From: JAEUMY01 sp033764435
GTDB lineage: Bacteria; Pseudomonadota; Gammaproteobacteria; Burkholderiales; Usitatibacteraceae
Assembly (NCBI GenBank): GCA_033764435.1
Contig: JANRIX010000033.1
Coordinates: 186,001-250,000 of the forward strand
Reading direction: 5' to 3'
DNA length: 64,000 bases
Shown here: in pieces, positions 16,916-25,863 of the stretch
How the letters are laid out: each line of letters begins with the position of its first letter
Position numbering within the stretch: the first letter of the stretch is position 1
Made by a program: the position numbers and the translations under genes
Notes under the pieces: model-generated
Seen by the model: the letters and a program-made list of their open reading frames with translations, nothing else
Database searches by the model: none
Told to the model about the DNA's origin: nothing

Positions 16916-17542
16916 TTATCGTTGAATCTCACGAAGGCGCTTGATCATCTTGTCGTGCTCACTTTCAACAAGCCCTAACTTAGCTCGAAGAGTAAACCAT
17001 GGTCGTCGCTGCTGTGCACACGCTAGCGCCAACTTGGCGTGATGTCGAACTGTCTCAGGGTTTCCGCCATCAAGGGAAAGAACACTCTTTGCTGCATGCC
17101 ACTTGAACTTGTGGATGGGAGGCTCGCTGTCATCCACAGGATGCGTAGAGAGGGTCTGAATTGCGTACGGATACTCCTCACGAATCGACTCACGGGCAAT
17201 GAGATATGGAAGGTCAACAAAGCAGCTGGTGCGGAAGCCGGGGTTCGCAGCTTCCGCTAGCATCGCCGCTTTCATTGCGGCGATCGCAGCCCTGACATCG
17301 CCCAATTTGAGATGGGCCTCTGCACGGGCAGAATGCGCGCGAGCGTCGTGATAGCACTCACGCCTTGTCTTGAAGTACTCCTCGACAAGTGACAGCGTTA
17401 CTTCTGGATGCCGATCAACGAGCGTGATGGCTTGGATGACCAAGTACTGGTCTCGCTGCGACTTTGCGCGCGCCAGCTTTGTGTAGAAAATTCTGGCAGT
17501 TTCCTCATCCCAGACAGAATTTCTGAACCAGTCGTCAGCCAT
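16916..17542 (-). CDS. Hypothetical all-helical protein, TPR-like, 208 aa
   Basis: A soluble protein whose sequence reads as successive amphipathic helices (ARAHSARAEAHLKLGDVRAA, FKWHAAKSVLSLDGG, HHAKLALACAQQRR), suggesting a tetratricopeptide-like solenoid used for protein contacts. No enzyme motif or signal peptide. Codon use is less GC-rich than in lipA and ada on either side, so it may be acquired. It ends the minus-strand run after lipA but has its own start 27 bp beyond the lipA stop. Confidence 0.65.
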   Translation of the reverse strand: MADDWFRNSVWDEETARIFYTKLARAKSQRDQYLVIQAITLVDRHPEVTLSLVEEYFKTRRECYHDARAHSARAEAHLKLGDVRAAIAAMKAAMLAEAANPGFRTSCFVDLPYLIARESIREEYPYAIQTLSTHPVDDSEPPIHKFKWHAAKSVLSLDGGNPETVRHHAKLALACAQQRRPWFTLRAKLGLVESEHDKMIKRLREIQR

Positions 17543-17569
17543 GAAGGGGAATCAGACCGATTTCTGAAT

Positions 17570-18511
17570 TCAGGCAAACCCCGCCTCATGCGCCATCTGG
17601 TCCGCGTGATACGACGACCTGACCATCGGCCCGCACGCCGCATGCACGAAACCCATCTTTAGGCCTTCTTCCTCGAACATCTTGAACTCGTCCGGATGCA
17701 CGTAGCGCAGCACGGGCAGGTGATGTGACGAGGGCTGCAGGTATTGGCCAACAGTGAGCATGTCCACGTCGTGGGCGCGTAGATCGCGCATCACATCGAG
17801 GATTTCCTCGTTGGTTTCGCCCAGGCCGACCATGAGGCCGCTCTTGGTGGGCACGTGCGGATGCTCGGCCTTGAAGTCCTTGAGCAGCTTCAACGAGTGC
17901 GCGTAGTCGGAACCGGGGCGGGCCTGTTTGTAGAGGCGCGGCACGGTTTCGAGGTTGTGGTTCATCACGTCCGGCGGAGCGGCGCGCAGGATGTCCAGCG
18001 CGCGATCGAGGCGGCCGCGGAAGTCGGGCGTGAGGATTTCGATCTGGGTCTGTGGCGAATATTCGCGGGTGAGCCGGATGCAGTCGACGAAATGCTGGGC
18101 GCCGCCATCGCGCAGGTCATCGCGGTCCACGCTGGTGATGACGACATAGCGCAGCTTCAGCTTGGCGATGGTTTCGGCCAGATGCTTCGGCTCATCGGGG
18201 TCCAGCGGCAGTGGCCGACCATGGCCCACGTCGCAGAACGGGCAGCGACGGGTGCAGAGGTCGCCCATGATCATGAACGTGGCCGTGCCCTTGCCGAAAC
18301 ATTCGCCGATGTTGGGGCAGGACGCTTCCTCACAGACGGTGTGCAGCTTGTTGTCGCGGAGGATCTGCTTGATCTCGTTGAAGCGGGTCGTGGTGGATGC
18401 GACTTTCACGCGAATCCAGTCCGGCTTCTTCAGGCGTTCGGCCTGAACGACCTTCACGGGGATGCGCGAAACTTTATCCGCACTTTTCTGCTTTACGCCG
18501 GCGTCTGCCAC
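17570..18511 (-). CDS. lipA: Lipoyl synthase
   Basis: A radical-SAM enzyme that inserts two sulfurs into octanoyl groups on E2 and GcvH proteins. The 313 residues carry both clusters' ligands: the auxiliary set CEEASCPNIGEC and the radical-SAM CTRRCPFC. The conserved C-terminal RSSYHAD is present. It follows lipB by 9 bp, so octanoyl transfer and sulfur insertion are co-expressed. Confidence 0.96.
   Translation of the reverse strand: MADAGVKQKSADKVSRIPVKVVQAERLKKPDWIRVKVASTTTRFNEIKQILRDNKLHTVCEEASCPNIGECFGKGTATFMIMGDLCTRRCPFCDVGHGRPLPLDPDEPKHLAETIAKLKLRYVVITSVDRDDLRDGGAQHFVDCIRLTREYSPQTQIEILTPDFRGRLDRALDILRAAPPDVMNHNLETVPRLYKQARPGSDYAHSLKLLKDFKAEHPHVPTKSGLMVGLGETNEEILDVMRDLRAHDVDMLTVGQYLQPSSHHLPVLRYVHPDEFKMFEEEGLKMGFVHAACGPMVRSSYHADQMAHEAGFA
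18055..18066. repeat. Iterated palindrome, copy 10
   Basis: Perfect copy in lipA, read as EYS (REYSPQT). Confidence 0.95.
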
Positions 18512-18520
18512 GGGATGCTT

Positions 18521-19135
18521 TCAATAAAGATGCTTCTGAAGTTGAACAACCAGCTTGCTACTGACTGATGAAATTTTATCAGACACCCCCAGGTCACTTA
18601 GCTGGGTGGCCTTGAGATTGGGATAGCCGCAGGGGTTGATGCGGGTAAAGGGCTCGAGATCCATGTTCACGTTGAGTGACAGGCCGTGATAGGTGCAGTG
18701 ACGCGAGACGCGCAGACCGATCGCAGAAATCTTGGTCAGGTTGGCACCTTCACCCAGGTAGACACCGGGCATGCCGGGTTCGGCGTGTGCGGATAGCGAA
18801 TATTCGCTGAGCAGGGCGACCACCGATTCTTCGATGCGCCGCACCAGCGACTTCACGCCATAACCCAGCCGGCGAATGTCCAACAGCAGGTAGCACACCA
18901 GCTGACCCGGCCCGTGATATGTGACCTGTCCGCCGCGATCAATCTTCACCACGGGAATGTAACCGGGATTCAGCACATGCGAGGGATCGGCGGCGAGACC
19001 CAGCGTGAAAACCGGCGGATGCTCGACCAGCCAGATCTCGTCGTCAGTGTCTTCGTCCCGCTCGGCGTTGAACGCCTGCATGGCGCGCCAGGTGGGCTCG
19101 TAGTCGGCGTGGCCGAGGATGCGAATATTCGCCAT
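18521..19135 (-). CDS. lipB: Octanoyl-[ACP]:protein N-octanoyltransferase
   Basis: Moves octanoate from acyl carrier protein to lipoyl domains, the first step of lipoate synthesis. The 204 residues hold the RGGQVTYHGPGQLVCY active-site region, then KISAIGLRVSRHCTYHG with the catalytic Lys, and the substrate Cys in INPCGYP. I chose the ATG at 19135 because the longer frame reads into a non-coding inverted repeat. The palindrome follows the start codon directly (ATG then GCGAATATTCGC), so the protein begins MANIR. Confidence 0.94.
   Translation of the reverse strand: MANIRILGHADYEPTWRAMQAFNAERDEDTDDEIWLVEHPPVFTLGLAADPSHVLNPGYIPVVKIDRGGQVTYHGPGQLVCYLLLDIRRLGYGVKSLVRRIEESVVALLSEYSLSAHAEPGMPGVYLGEGANLTKISAIGLRVSRHCTYHGLSLNVNMDLEPFTRINPCGYPNLKATQLSDLGVSDKISSVSSKLVVQLQKHLY
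18796..18807. repeat. Iterated palindrome, copy 11
   Basis: Perfect copy in lipB, read as EYS (LSEYSLS); 14-bp symmetry. Confidence 0.95.
19121..19132. repeat. Iterated palindrome, copy 12
   Basis: Perfect copy forming codons 2-5 of lipB. Confidence 0.95.
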
Positions 19136-19147
19136 ATCAATATGGTT

Positions 19148-19227
19148 GTCGTTCCCGCGCAGGCGGGAACCCAAGGTAAATCAGCGTCACACCAAAGAAC
19201 TTAGGTTCCCGCCTGCGCGGGAACGAC
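19148..19227. repeat. Pair of dRS3-like repeats in inverted orientation
   Basis: Two 24-bp sequences, 19148-19171 and 19204-19227, are exact reverse complements separated by 32 bp. Each contains the dyad GTTCCCGC ... GCGGGAAC. The unit resembles the short TTCCCGCGCAGGCGGGAA repeats (dRS3-like) scattered in Neisseria and other betaproteobacteria. The pair fills the gap between lipB and the DUF493 gene and could form a long hairpin in the transcript. Confidence 0.75.
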
Positions 19228-19230
19228 GGG

Positions 19231-19530
19231 CTATAGCACCATCTTCACCATCGGATGTCCCGACAACTCGCGATACAGATTGTCGAGCTGCTCCCGCGAT
19301 GTCGCGCGAATGGTGCAGGTGACGGAGAGATACCTTGCCTCGCGGCTCGCGCGCATTTCCACCGTGCTGGCGTCATAGTCCGGCGCATGCTTCAGCACGA
19401 TGTCCACAACCGTCTGCACGAAGCCGTCCTCGCGCCGACCCATCACCTTGATGGGGAAGTCGGTGGGGAACTTGAGCGGCGATTCCTCCGGCGGAATCTG
19501 ATCCGCGGGTTGGTCGGGCTGATCGTTCAT
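19231..19530 (-). CDS. ybeD: DUF493 (YbeD-type) protein
   Basis: A 99-residue protein with an acidic, disordered N-terminus and the DUF493 fold (FPTDFPIKVMGRREDGFVQ, then YLSVTCTIRATSREQLDNLYREL). The domain resembles ACT-like regulatory modules. It always sits between dacA/dat and lipB in this group, implying a link to lipoylation or cell-wall metabolism, but its function is not established. The start overlaps the dat stop (ATGA). Confidence 0.9.
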   Translation of the reverse strand: MNDQPDQPADQIPPEESPLKFPTDFPIKVMGRREDGFVQTVVDIVLKHAPDYDASTVEMRASREARYLSVTCTIRATSREQLDNLYRELSGHPMVKMVL

Positions 19531-20441
19531 TCGGCGGCCGCGGCAGACAACGCAGAAGCGGACTGCAAGGATTGTTTGTATGCCTGGAAGTGCCCCAGCA
19601 TTTTCCAGAAGAGCGGGCCGGGCTTGCCGGCGTGACTGGCGTGGCCGACCGGCTTGCCGTCCAGCGTGGTGATGGCGATCACTTCCTTGGTCGAGGAGGT
19701 GAGCCAGATTTCGTCGGCGTTCAGCACTTCCTTCCTCGCCACCTTGCGCATCTCCAGCGGCATGCCGTGCTGCTGCGCCAACTCGATCATGAGATCGTAG
19801 GTGATGCCCGGCAGGATAAAATTGTCCTTGGGCGGACAGAGGATGACACCGTTCTTGACGATGGCAACGTTGCTGGCCGACGATTCGGTGAGATAGCCGT
19901 CGCGGAACAGCACGCAGTCGTCCGCGCCCATCTGGGTCGCCTCGTGCTTCAGCAGCACGGCGCCGAGGAGCGCCGTGGACTTCACCTGGCAGCGGCCCCA
20001 GCGGAAGTCGTCCAGCGTGACGCAGTTCAAGCCCTTCTCGTACAACGCTTGCGACGGACGCGGCAGGTTGTTGCTCATCATGAACGCCGTCGGCGTGAGC
20101 CCCTTGGGCGGCGCGAAATCGCGCTTGGCCACGCCGCGCGTGACCTGGATATAGACGGCTTGGTCGCCGCCACCGTTCCGCTTCAGCAGCTCGGCGATGT
20201 GCTTTTCCCATTCATCGATGGAATAGGGATTGGTGAGGTCCAACAGATCCATGCTGCGCTGCAGGCGCTGAAGATGTTCCTTGGCGCGCAGCCCGCGGCC
20301 GGCGTAGTAGGGAATGACCTCGTACACGCCATCGCCGAAGATGAAGCCGCGATCGAACGGGGAAATCTTGGCCTCCTCTACGGGCACGAATTGGCCGTTG
20401 AGAAAGGCGGTGGGGAGGGCCAGGGGCTGCGGCTGGGTCAT
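19527..20441 (-). CDS. dat: D-amino-acid aminotransferase, fold-type IV PLP enzyme
   Basis: A 304-residue class IV aminotransferase: FDRGFIFGDGVYEVIPYY near the N-terminus, the PLP Lys in CQVKSTALLGAV, the Glu in YLTESSASNV and the phosphate loop SSTKEVIAIT. In this neighbourhood, between dacA and lipB, the family interconverts D-alanine and D-glutamate for peptidoglycan. A branched-chain or aminodeoxychorismate role is less likely but cannot be excluded. Confidence 0.9.
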   Translation of the reverse strand: MTQPQPLALPTAFLNGQFVPVEEAKISPFDRGFIFGDGVYEVIPYYAGRGLRAKEHLQRLQRSMDLLDLTNPYSIDEWEKHIAELLKRNGGGDQAVYIQVTRGVAKRDFAPPKGLTPTAFMMSNNLPRPSQALYEKGLNCVTLDDFRWGRCQVKSTALLGAVLLKHEATQMGADDCVLFRDGYLTESSASNVAIVKNGVILCPPKDNFILPGITYDLMIELAQQHGMPLEMRKVARKEVLNADEIWLTSSTKEVIAITTLDGKPVGHASHAGKPGPLFWKMLGHFQAYKQSLQSASALSAAAAE

Positions 20442-20462
20442 GGCGGCGAATCCAATCGGCTT

Positions 20463-20474
20463 GCGAATATTCGT
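20463..20474. repeat. Degenerate iterated palindrome (last base T)
   Basis: GCGAATATTCGT in the 58-bp spacer between dacA and dat. Confidence 0.7.
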
Positions 20475-20499
20475 AAGGGCGCGGAGAAGATCGGGGTGA

Positions 20500-21741
20500 T
20501 TACTTGAACATCAACCGGATTGCATCCCACCCGCGTCCCAGGACGCCGGCGACCGGCACAGGCTCGAGCGCCACCACGGGCAGCTCGGCGATCACCTTGT
20601 CGTTCTGGGTCAATTTCATTATCCCTGCTTTCTGACCCTGGGCCAACGGCGCCAGGAGCGGTTGCGTGGTCACGATGGTCGCCTTGAGATTGCCGAACTT
20701 GTCGCGCGGCAGCGTGAGCCAGAGATCGCGATCAAAGCCCAGCTTGGCCGTGTTCGCGCTCCCTTTGAACACCTCGGGGGTGGAGAGCACGTCACCCTTC
20801 TTGTACAGGCGCTGGGTGTCGGAGAACTGGAAGCCGAAGTTGAGCAGCTTCTGGCTTTCCTGGGCACGTGCGGCGTCTGATGCAGTGCCCATCACCACGC
20901 TGATCAGGCGGCGCTCGCCGCGCTTGCCGCTCGCGATGAGGCAATAGCCCGCCGCTTCGGTGTGACCGGTTTTCATGCCATCCACGGTCGGGTCCTGCCA
21001 CAGGAGCCGGTTGCGGTTGTGCTGCTTGATTTTGTTGAACGTGAAGTCCTTCTGCGCGTAAAGCTTGTACTCCTCAGGGAAGTCGCGGATCAACGCGGCC
21101 GCGAGCCGGGCCATGTCCTCGGCAGAGGCATGATGGTTTGGCTGTGGCAGGCCGGTGGAATTGGTGAAGTTGGTATTCTTCAGTCCCATGCGCTGCGCGT
21201 GTTTGTTCATGAGCTGCACGAAGGATTCCTCCGAGCCGGCAACCGCTTCGGCCAGCGCGATCGATGCGTCATTGCCCGACTGCACGATCATGCCGCGCAA
21301 CAGGTCGTCCACGGTCACCGGTTTCTTTGGATCGATGAACATGCGCGAGCCCTCGGCGCGCCAGGCCTTCTCCGACACCGGTACTGTCTGGGTGAGCGTG
21401 ATTTTCTTGTCCTTCAGCGCCTGGAATGCGACATATGCGGTCATGACCTTGGTGAGCGACGCCGGGTCGTAGCGTTCACTCGGAGACTGCGCGGCCAGCA
21501 GCTGTTCACTTTGCGGGTCGAATAGGACGAACGCCTTGGCCGCGATGGCGGGCGCCGGAATCTCCAGCGCGACGATGGCGGGTGCCGGCGTGGCAGCGGG
21601 CGCTTGCGCCCACGCGGCAGGAAGCGTGAACAGCGTGAGGCAGAGCGCCGCGACAACGCGAAGCGGCGCAGGACGCGAGGGGCTGCGTGGCGTGAGCGGT
21701 GAAGTGAGGCGGGAGTGGTTGCAAGTTGCGGACAGGTTCAT
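20500..21741 (-). CDS. dacA: D-alanyl-D-alanine carboxypeptidase (PBP5/6 type)
   Basis: Trims the terminal D-Ala from peptidoglycan pentapeptides at the outer face of the inner membrane. It has a signal peptide (hydrophobic core VVAALCLTLFTLP, cut near AWA-QA), then the catalytic set SLTK (Ser95-Lys98), SGN (155-157) and KTG (257-259), a C-terminal beta domain and an amphipathic tail (GRGWDAIRLMFK) that anchors it in the membrane. At 413 residues it is of normal size. It continues the cell-shape operon after rlpA. Confidence 0.95.
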   Translation of the reverse strand: MNLSATCNHSRLTSPLTPRSPSRPAPLRVVAALCLTLFTLPAAWAQAPAATPAPAIVALEIPAPAIAAKAFVLFDPQSEQLLAAQSPSERYDPASLTKVMTAYVAFQALKDKKITLTQTVPVSEKAWRAEGSRMFIDPKKPVTVDDLLRGMIVQSGNDASIALAEAVAGSEESFVQLMNKHAQRMGLKNTNFTNSTGLPQPNHHASAEDMARLAAALIRDFPEEYKLYAQKDFTFNKIKQHNRNRLLWQDPTVDGMKTGHTEAAGYCLIASGKRGERRLISVVMGTASDAARAQESQKLLNFGFQFSDTQRLYKKGDVLSTPEVFKGSANTAKLGFDRDLWLTLPRDKFGNLKATIVTTQPLLAPLAQGQKAGIMKLTQNDKVIAELPVVALEPVPVAGVLGRGWDAIRLMFK

Positions 21742-21789
21742 GTGCTGGAGATGGGGAAGCAGTGTGGTTCGGAAATACGGAGATTCGAT

Positions 21790-21801
21790 GCGAATATTCG
21801 G
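21790..21801. repeat. Degenerate iterated palindrome (last base G)
   Basis: GCGAATATTCGG in the spacer between rlpA and dacA. Confidence 0.7.
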
Positions 21802-21825
21802 AGGACCGTGCGCGGCGCGGGAGGT

Positions 21826-22884
21826 TCAGGGTTTCGAGATCACCGTGGTCAGGCCGTGGGTCTCGCGCATCTTCTCGGCGATGGCCTCGGCCTCTTCGCG
21901 GTTGGCCAGCGGCCCGATGCGCACGCGATGCAGGCCGTTGGCAAAGGCAACGCTGATCGGCTCGCGCATCCAGTTCAGGTCGCGCTGCATGCGCTCGCGG
22001 AACTGCGCGGCGTTCTCGGCAGAGCCGAAGGCGCCCAGCTGGATGAACACGCCCTGCGCTTCGGCGGTGATCGGTGTGGGCGCGGTCTGCACCACCGGCG
22101 GGTTGGGCGTGGATGGCGGCACGGTCACGACGGCGACGGGCGGCTGTTCGGGCACACCGACGGACGCACTGACAGGCACACCGATGGGCACGGCGGGCGA
22201 GGGTAGCGGTGTCGCCACAGTCGATGCCGACGGTGCAGCCACGCCGGGCTGGCCGGTGGCTGTCCCCGCCGGGCTTGGGTTCACATTCGCGGCCGCCACC
22301 TGCACGCCCTGGCCCGGAAACACGCGCTCCACCAGCACGCGACCGCTGCCCGGGCCGGCGATGCCGATGCGATGTGCGGCGGCGTAGGACAGGTCGATGA
22401 TGCGCTCATGCAGGAACGGGCCGCGATCATTCACCCGCACCACGACGCTCTTCCGGTTGTCGAGATTGGTCACCCGCGCATAGGACGGCAAGGGCAGAGT
22501 CGGATGCGCGGCGGTCATGGCGAACATGTCGTAGGCCTCGCCGATGGCGGTGCGCTGCCCGTGGAACTTGCGGCCGTACCAGGAGGCGATGCCGGTCTGG
22601 CGGAACGGATCGTTGTTGATCTGCGGGACGTAGGTGCGGCCAAAGACCGTGTAGGGCCGGGATGCGCCGCGATGAAACGGTTCATCGGCCGGCGTGGCGT
22701 CGGGGATCTTCGCAAGATCGACCGGGATGGTCTCTGGTGGGCCATCGTCCGAGTAATAGCTCGGCGATTTGCTTGCCGTGGCCGGCTTGCCGGCGGGCGA
22801 TGCAGTTTCCTTCTTCGGTGCGCTGCCGCAGGCGGCAAGGACCAGCGGCAGGGCGGCGATGCAGACGCGCACTGACCTCCTCAT
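21826..22884 (-). CDS. rlpA: Septal ring lytic transglycosylase RlpA-type lipoprotein
   Basis: A 352-residue lipoprotein: lipobox LAAC with Cys19, the double-psi beta-barrel domain with GIASWYGRKFHGQRTAIGE, VTNLDNRKSVVVRVNDRGPF and the catalytic Asp, a long Pro/Ala/Val-rich linker (about residues 195-265), and a C-terminal SPOR domain (FIQLGAFGSAENAAQFRERM) that binds denuded septal glycan. The ATG overlaps the rodA stop. It acts at the outer membrane during division. Confidence 0.93.
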   Translation of the reverse strand: MRRSVRVCIAALPLVLAACGSAPKKETASPAGKPATASKSPSYYSDDGPPETIPVDLAKIPDATPADEPFHRGASRPYTVFGRTYVPQINNDPFRQTGIASWYGRKFHGQRTAIGEAYDMFAMTAAHPTLPLPSYARVTNLDNRKSVVVRVNDRGPFLHERIIDLSYAAAHRIGIAGPGSGRVLVERVFPGQGVQVAAANVNPSPAGTATGQPGVAAPSASTVATPLPSPAVPIGVPVSASVGVPEQPPVAVVTVPPSTPNPPVVQTAPTPITAEAQGVFIQLGAFGSAENAAQFRERMQRDLNWMREPISVAFANGLHRVRIGPLANREEAEAIAEKMRETHGLTTVISKP

Positions 22885-23987
22885 GACGCCACCAGCTGTT
22901 TGTGCGTGGAGATACTCATGAGAATGCCGAAGCCGATCAGCATCGACAGCATGGACGTGCCGCCATACGACACCAGCGGCAGCGGCACGCCCACCACAGG
23001 CAGGATGCCGGCGACCATGCCGATGTTCACGAAGGCATAGGTCATGAAGGTCAGCGTGATCGCAGCCGCGAGCAGGCGGGAGAACGTGTTGGGTGCGTTC
23101 AGCGCGATCATCAGGCCGCGGCCGATCACCACGATGTACAGCGCCAGGAGAAGCAGCACACCCACCAGCCCGAACTCCTCGCCGAACACCGCCAGCACGA
23201 AGTCGGTGGTGCGCTCGGGAATGAAGTCGAGCTGGCCCTGCGTCCCCTGCAGCCACCCCTTGCCGAAGATGCCGCCCGAGCCGATGGCAATGGTGGACTG
23301 GATGATGTGATAGCCCGCGCCCAGCGGATCGTTGCTTGGGTCGAGCAGTGTCATTACCCGCTGGCGTTGGTAGTCATGGAGCATGCCCCACGCAAACGGT
23401 AGGAACGCGAGGAAGGCTGTGCCAAGCGAGATGATGATTTTCCAGGACAGGCCGGCCAGGAAAATGACGAAGAAACCAGACGCGAAAATGAGGATGGACG
23501 TGCCCAGATCGGGCTGGCGCATGATGAGTCCGGTGGGAATGGCGAGGATGAGTGCCGCGATCGCATAGTCGATGGCCCGCAGCCCTTCCTCCTTGCGGTG
23601 GAAATACCACGCCAGCAGCATCGGCATGCCGATTTTCATGATCTCGGAGGGCTGGATGCTGGTAACGCCCAGATCCAGCCAGCGGCGCGCGCCATTGCGG
23701 ATGTCGCCGAACAGCGCCACGCCAATCAGCAGCACGAGGCCACCGGTGTAAATGGGCAACGCCAGACGCATCAGTGTCAGAGGCGGAATGTTGGCCACGA
23801 TCCACATGGCCGTCACCGCCACGGCGAAATTGCGCAGTTGGCCCAGCGCGCGGTCGAAGCTCGTTCCGCCGGACGCCGAGAAAATCACCACGATGCTCAG
23901 CGACACCAGCACCACGATGACGATGGACAGCGGGCCGTCCAGCCGGCGTGCCACCAGATTGAAGAGCGTGTTAATCAGCCTGACCAT
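22881..23987 (-). CDS. rodA: Rod-shape peptidoglycan glycosyltransferase RodA
   Basis: A SEDS-family integral membrane protein of 368 residues with about ten transmembrane helices. Visible are the RNGARRWLDLG loop, the MRQPDLGTS motif with the catalytic Asp, and the C-terminal PLPLVSYGGTS. It polymerises lipid II for lateral-wall growth together with PBP2, encoded just upstream. The start at 23987 (MVRLINTLF) lies within the mrdA 3' end, an overlap of 17 bp. Confidence 0.95.
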   Translation of the reverse strand: MVRLINTLFNLVARRLDGPLSIVIVVLVSLSIVVIFSASGGTSFDRALGQLRNFAVAVTAMWIVANIPPLTLMRLALPIYTGGLVLLIGVALFGDIRNGARRWLDLGVTSIQPSEIMKIGMPMLLAWYFHRKEEGLRAIDYAIAALILAIPTGLIMRQPDLGTSILIFASGFFVIFLAGLSWKIIISLGTAFLAFLPFAWGMLHDYQRQRVMTLLDPSNDPLGAGYHIIQSTIAIGSGGIFGKGWLQGTQGQLDFIPERTTDFVLAVFGEEFGLVGVLLLLALYIVVIGRGLMIALNAPNTFSRLLAAAITLTFMTYAFVNIGMVAGILPVVGVPLPLVSYGGTSMLSMLIGFGILMSISTHKQLVAS

Positions 23988-25863
23988 CGTCCACCACCGG
24001 TTTGCGCGGTCCGGGCAGCTTGCCCGTGAGGTAATAGTCGAAGACTTCGCGGGCAATGGGCGCCGCCGCGGCGCCGCCATGTCCGCCGTTCTCGACCAGC
24101 AGGGCAAGCGCGATCTTCGGCTGCTCCGCTGGCGCGTAGGCGACGAAGAGGGCGTGATCGCGATGCTCCTCGCGAATCTTCTTCTCGTCGTATTTTTCGC
24201 CGGCCTTCATGCCGATCACTTGCGCCGTACCGGTTTTGCCGCCGAATTTGTAGCTGGCACCGACGGCGGATGCTGCAGCCGTGCCGCCCGGCTGGGTCAC
24301 ATCCACCATGGCCGCGCGGGCAAGGGCGACATGCTCGGGTTTCAGGTTGAGCGGCTCGCGCGTCTTCGGTTGAAACAGCCGCTTCTCGTTCGTGCGCACG
24401 TCCTGCACTTCGCGGAGGATGTGCGGAACGATCGGCCGACCGCCATTGGCGAGGATCGCGGTCGCGGTGGCCAGCTGAAGCGGGGTGGCGAGCCAGTAGC
24501 CCTGGCCGATGCCCACGCTGATGGTGTCGCCGGCGTACCACTTCTGCTTGAAGCGCTTCATTTTCCACTCCTGCGAAGGCTGCAAGCCGGGCATCTCGCC
24601 GTCGATGTCGATGCCGGTCTTCGAGCCGAAGCCGAACTGGATCATGAAGCGGTGGATGGCGTCGATGCCGAGATCATTCGCCAGCCCGTAGTAGTAGGTG
24701 TCGCAGGACACGACGACGGAGCGGTGCAGGTTCACCATGCCATGACCGCCGGGTTTCCAATCACGGAAGGGGCGCTGCACCCCGGCCAGCATCCAGTAGC
24801 CGGGGTCAGCAATGGTGTATTCCGGTGTGCGCTTGCCCGACTCCAGCGCGAGCAGCGCCATGAAAGGCTTGATGGTCGAGCCGGGCGGATACTGGCCGCG
24901 CAGGGCGCGATTGTTGAGCGGCTTGGCGGGCGAATTGTTGAGCAGATCCCAGTTCACCGGGTCAATGCCATCGACGAACAGGTTGGGATCGAAGCCGGGC
25001 ATGGAGACCAGTGCCAGGATTTCTCCGCTGTTGGGGTCCAGCGCCACCAGCGCGCCGCGGCGGCCGGTGAAGGCCTCCTCGGCCACCTTCTGCAGCTTGA
25101 TGTCGAGCGTCAGTGCGAGGTTGTTGCCCGAGATCGGCTCGGTGCGGGCCAGTGCGCGGATGGCGCGGCCGCCGGAATCGATCTCGACCTGTTCCGAGCC
25201 GGTGCGCCCATGCAGCTCGTGTTCATAGCTGCCCTCGATGCCAAGCTTGCCGATGTGGTCGGTGCCCTTGTAGTTCACCATCTGCTCGGCGGCCTCGATG
25301 CGCTTCAGATCGGCATCATTGATGCGCCCGATGTAGCCGATCGCGTGCGACGCCACTTCGCCGTGCGGGTACTGGCGGAAGAGGCGGGCACGGATTTCAA
25401 AGCCGGGGAACCGATAGCGATGCGCGGCAAAGCGCGCGACTTCGATCTCGGTCAACCGGTTCTTCACCGGCAGCGATTCGAAGTTCTTGCTCTCTTCCAT
25501 CAGCCGCTTCAGTCGACGACGATCGCGCGCCTGCAGGTCGACGATAGGCTCCAGCTCGTCGAGGGCCCGCTCCAGGTTGGGTACCTTTGAGGGCGTCACC
25601 TCGAGTGTGTATGCGGAGTAGTTGGCGGCCAGCACCACGCCGTTGCGGTCGGTGATGATGCCGCGATTGGGCACAACCGGCACCACGGATATGCGATTGG
25701 CCTCGGCCAGCGTGTGATAGTGCTCGCGCTTGATGACCTGCAGGTAGATGAAGCGGCTGCCGAGGATGGTAAAGAGGATCAGGGTGACCACCGCGGAGAA
25801 CACTACGCGGCGGCGGAACACCGACAGTTCCGCTTCCCGGTTGCGAAGGGTCTGGCCGATCAT
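23971..25863 (-). CDS. mrdA: Penicillin-binding protein 2, elongasome transpeptidase
   Basis: A 630-residue class B PBP with one N-terminal membrane anchor (VVFSAVVTLILFTILG), the pedestal domain, and a transpeptidase domain with STIK (Ser329), SCD (386-388) and KTGT (543-546). SCD in place of SxN is normal for PBP2. It crosslinks peptidoglycan of the side wall with RodA and MreC. The ATG at 25863 overlaps the mreD stop. Confidence 0.96.
   Translation of the reverse strand: MIGQTLRNREAELSVFRRRVVFSAVVTLILFTILGSRFIYLQVIKREHYHTLAEANRISVVPVVPNRGIITDRNGVVLAANYSAYTLEVTPSKVPNLERALDELEPIVDLQARDRRRLKRLMEESKNFESLPVKNRLTEIEVARFAAHRYRFPGFEIRARLFRQYPHGEVASHAIGYIGRINDADLKRIEAAEQMVNYKGTDHIGKLGIEGSYEHELHGRTGSEQVEIDSGGRAIRALARTEPISGNNLALTLDIKLQKVAEEAFTGRRGALVALDPNSGEILALVSMPGFDPNLFVDGIDPVNWDLLNNSPAKPLNNRALRGQYPPGSTIKPFMALLALESGKRTPEYTIADPGYWMLAGVQRPFRDWKPGGHGMVNLHRSVVVSCDTYYYGLANDLGIDAIHRFMIQFGFGSKTGIDIDGEMPGLQPSQEWKMKRFKQKWYAGDTISVGIGQGYWLATPLQLATATAILANGGRPIVPHILREVQDVRTNEKRLFQPKTREPLNLKPEHVALARAAMVDVTQPGGTAAASAVGASYKFGGKTGTAQVIGMKAGEKYDEKKIREEHRDHALFVAYAPAEQPKIALALLVENGGHGGAAAAPIAREVFDYYLTGKLPGPRKPVVDDGQAD

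Noticed and set aside
19231..20211. 326-residue fused minus ORF covering DUF493 and part of dat
   Set aside because: Only the last 99 residues are protein-like; the front part is an out-of-frame reading of dat, which has its own intact frame.
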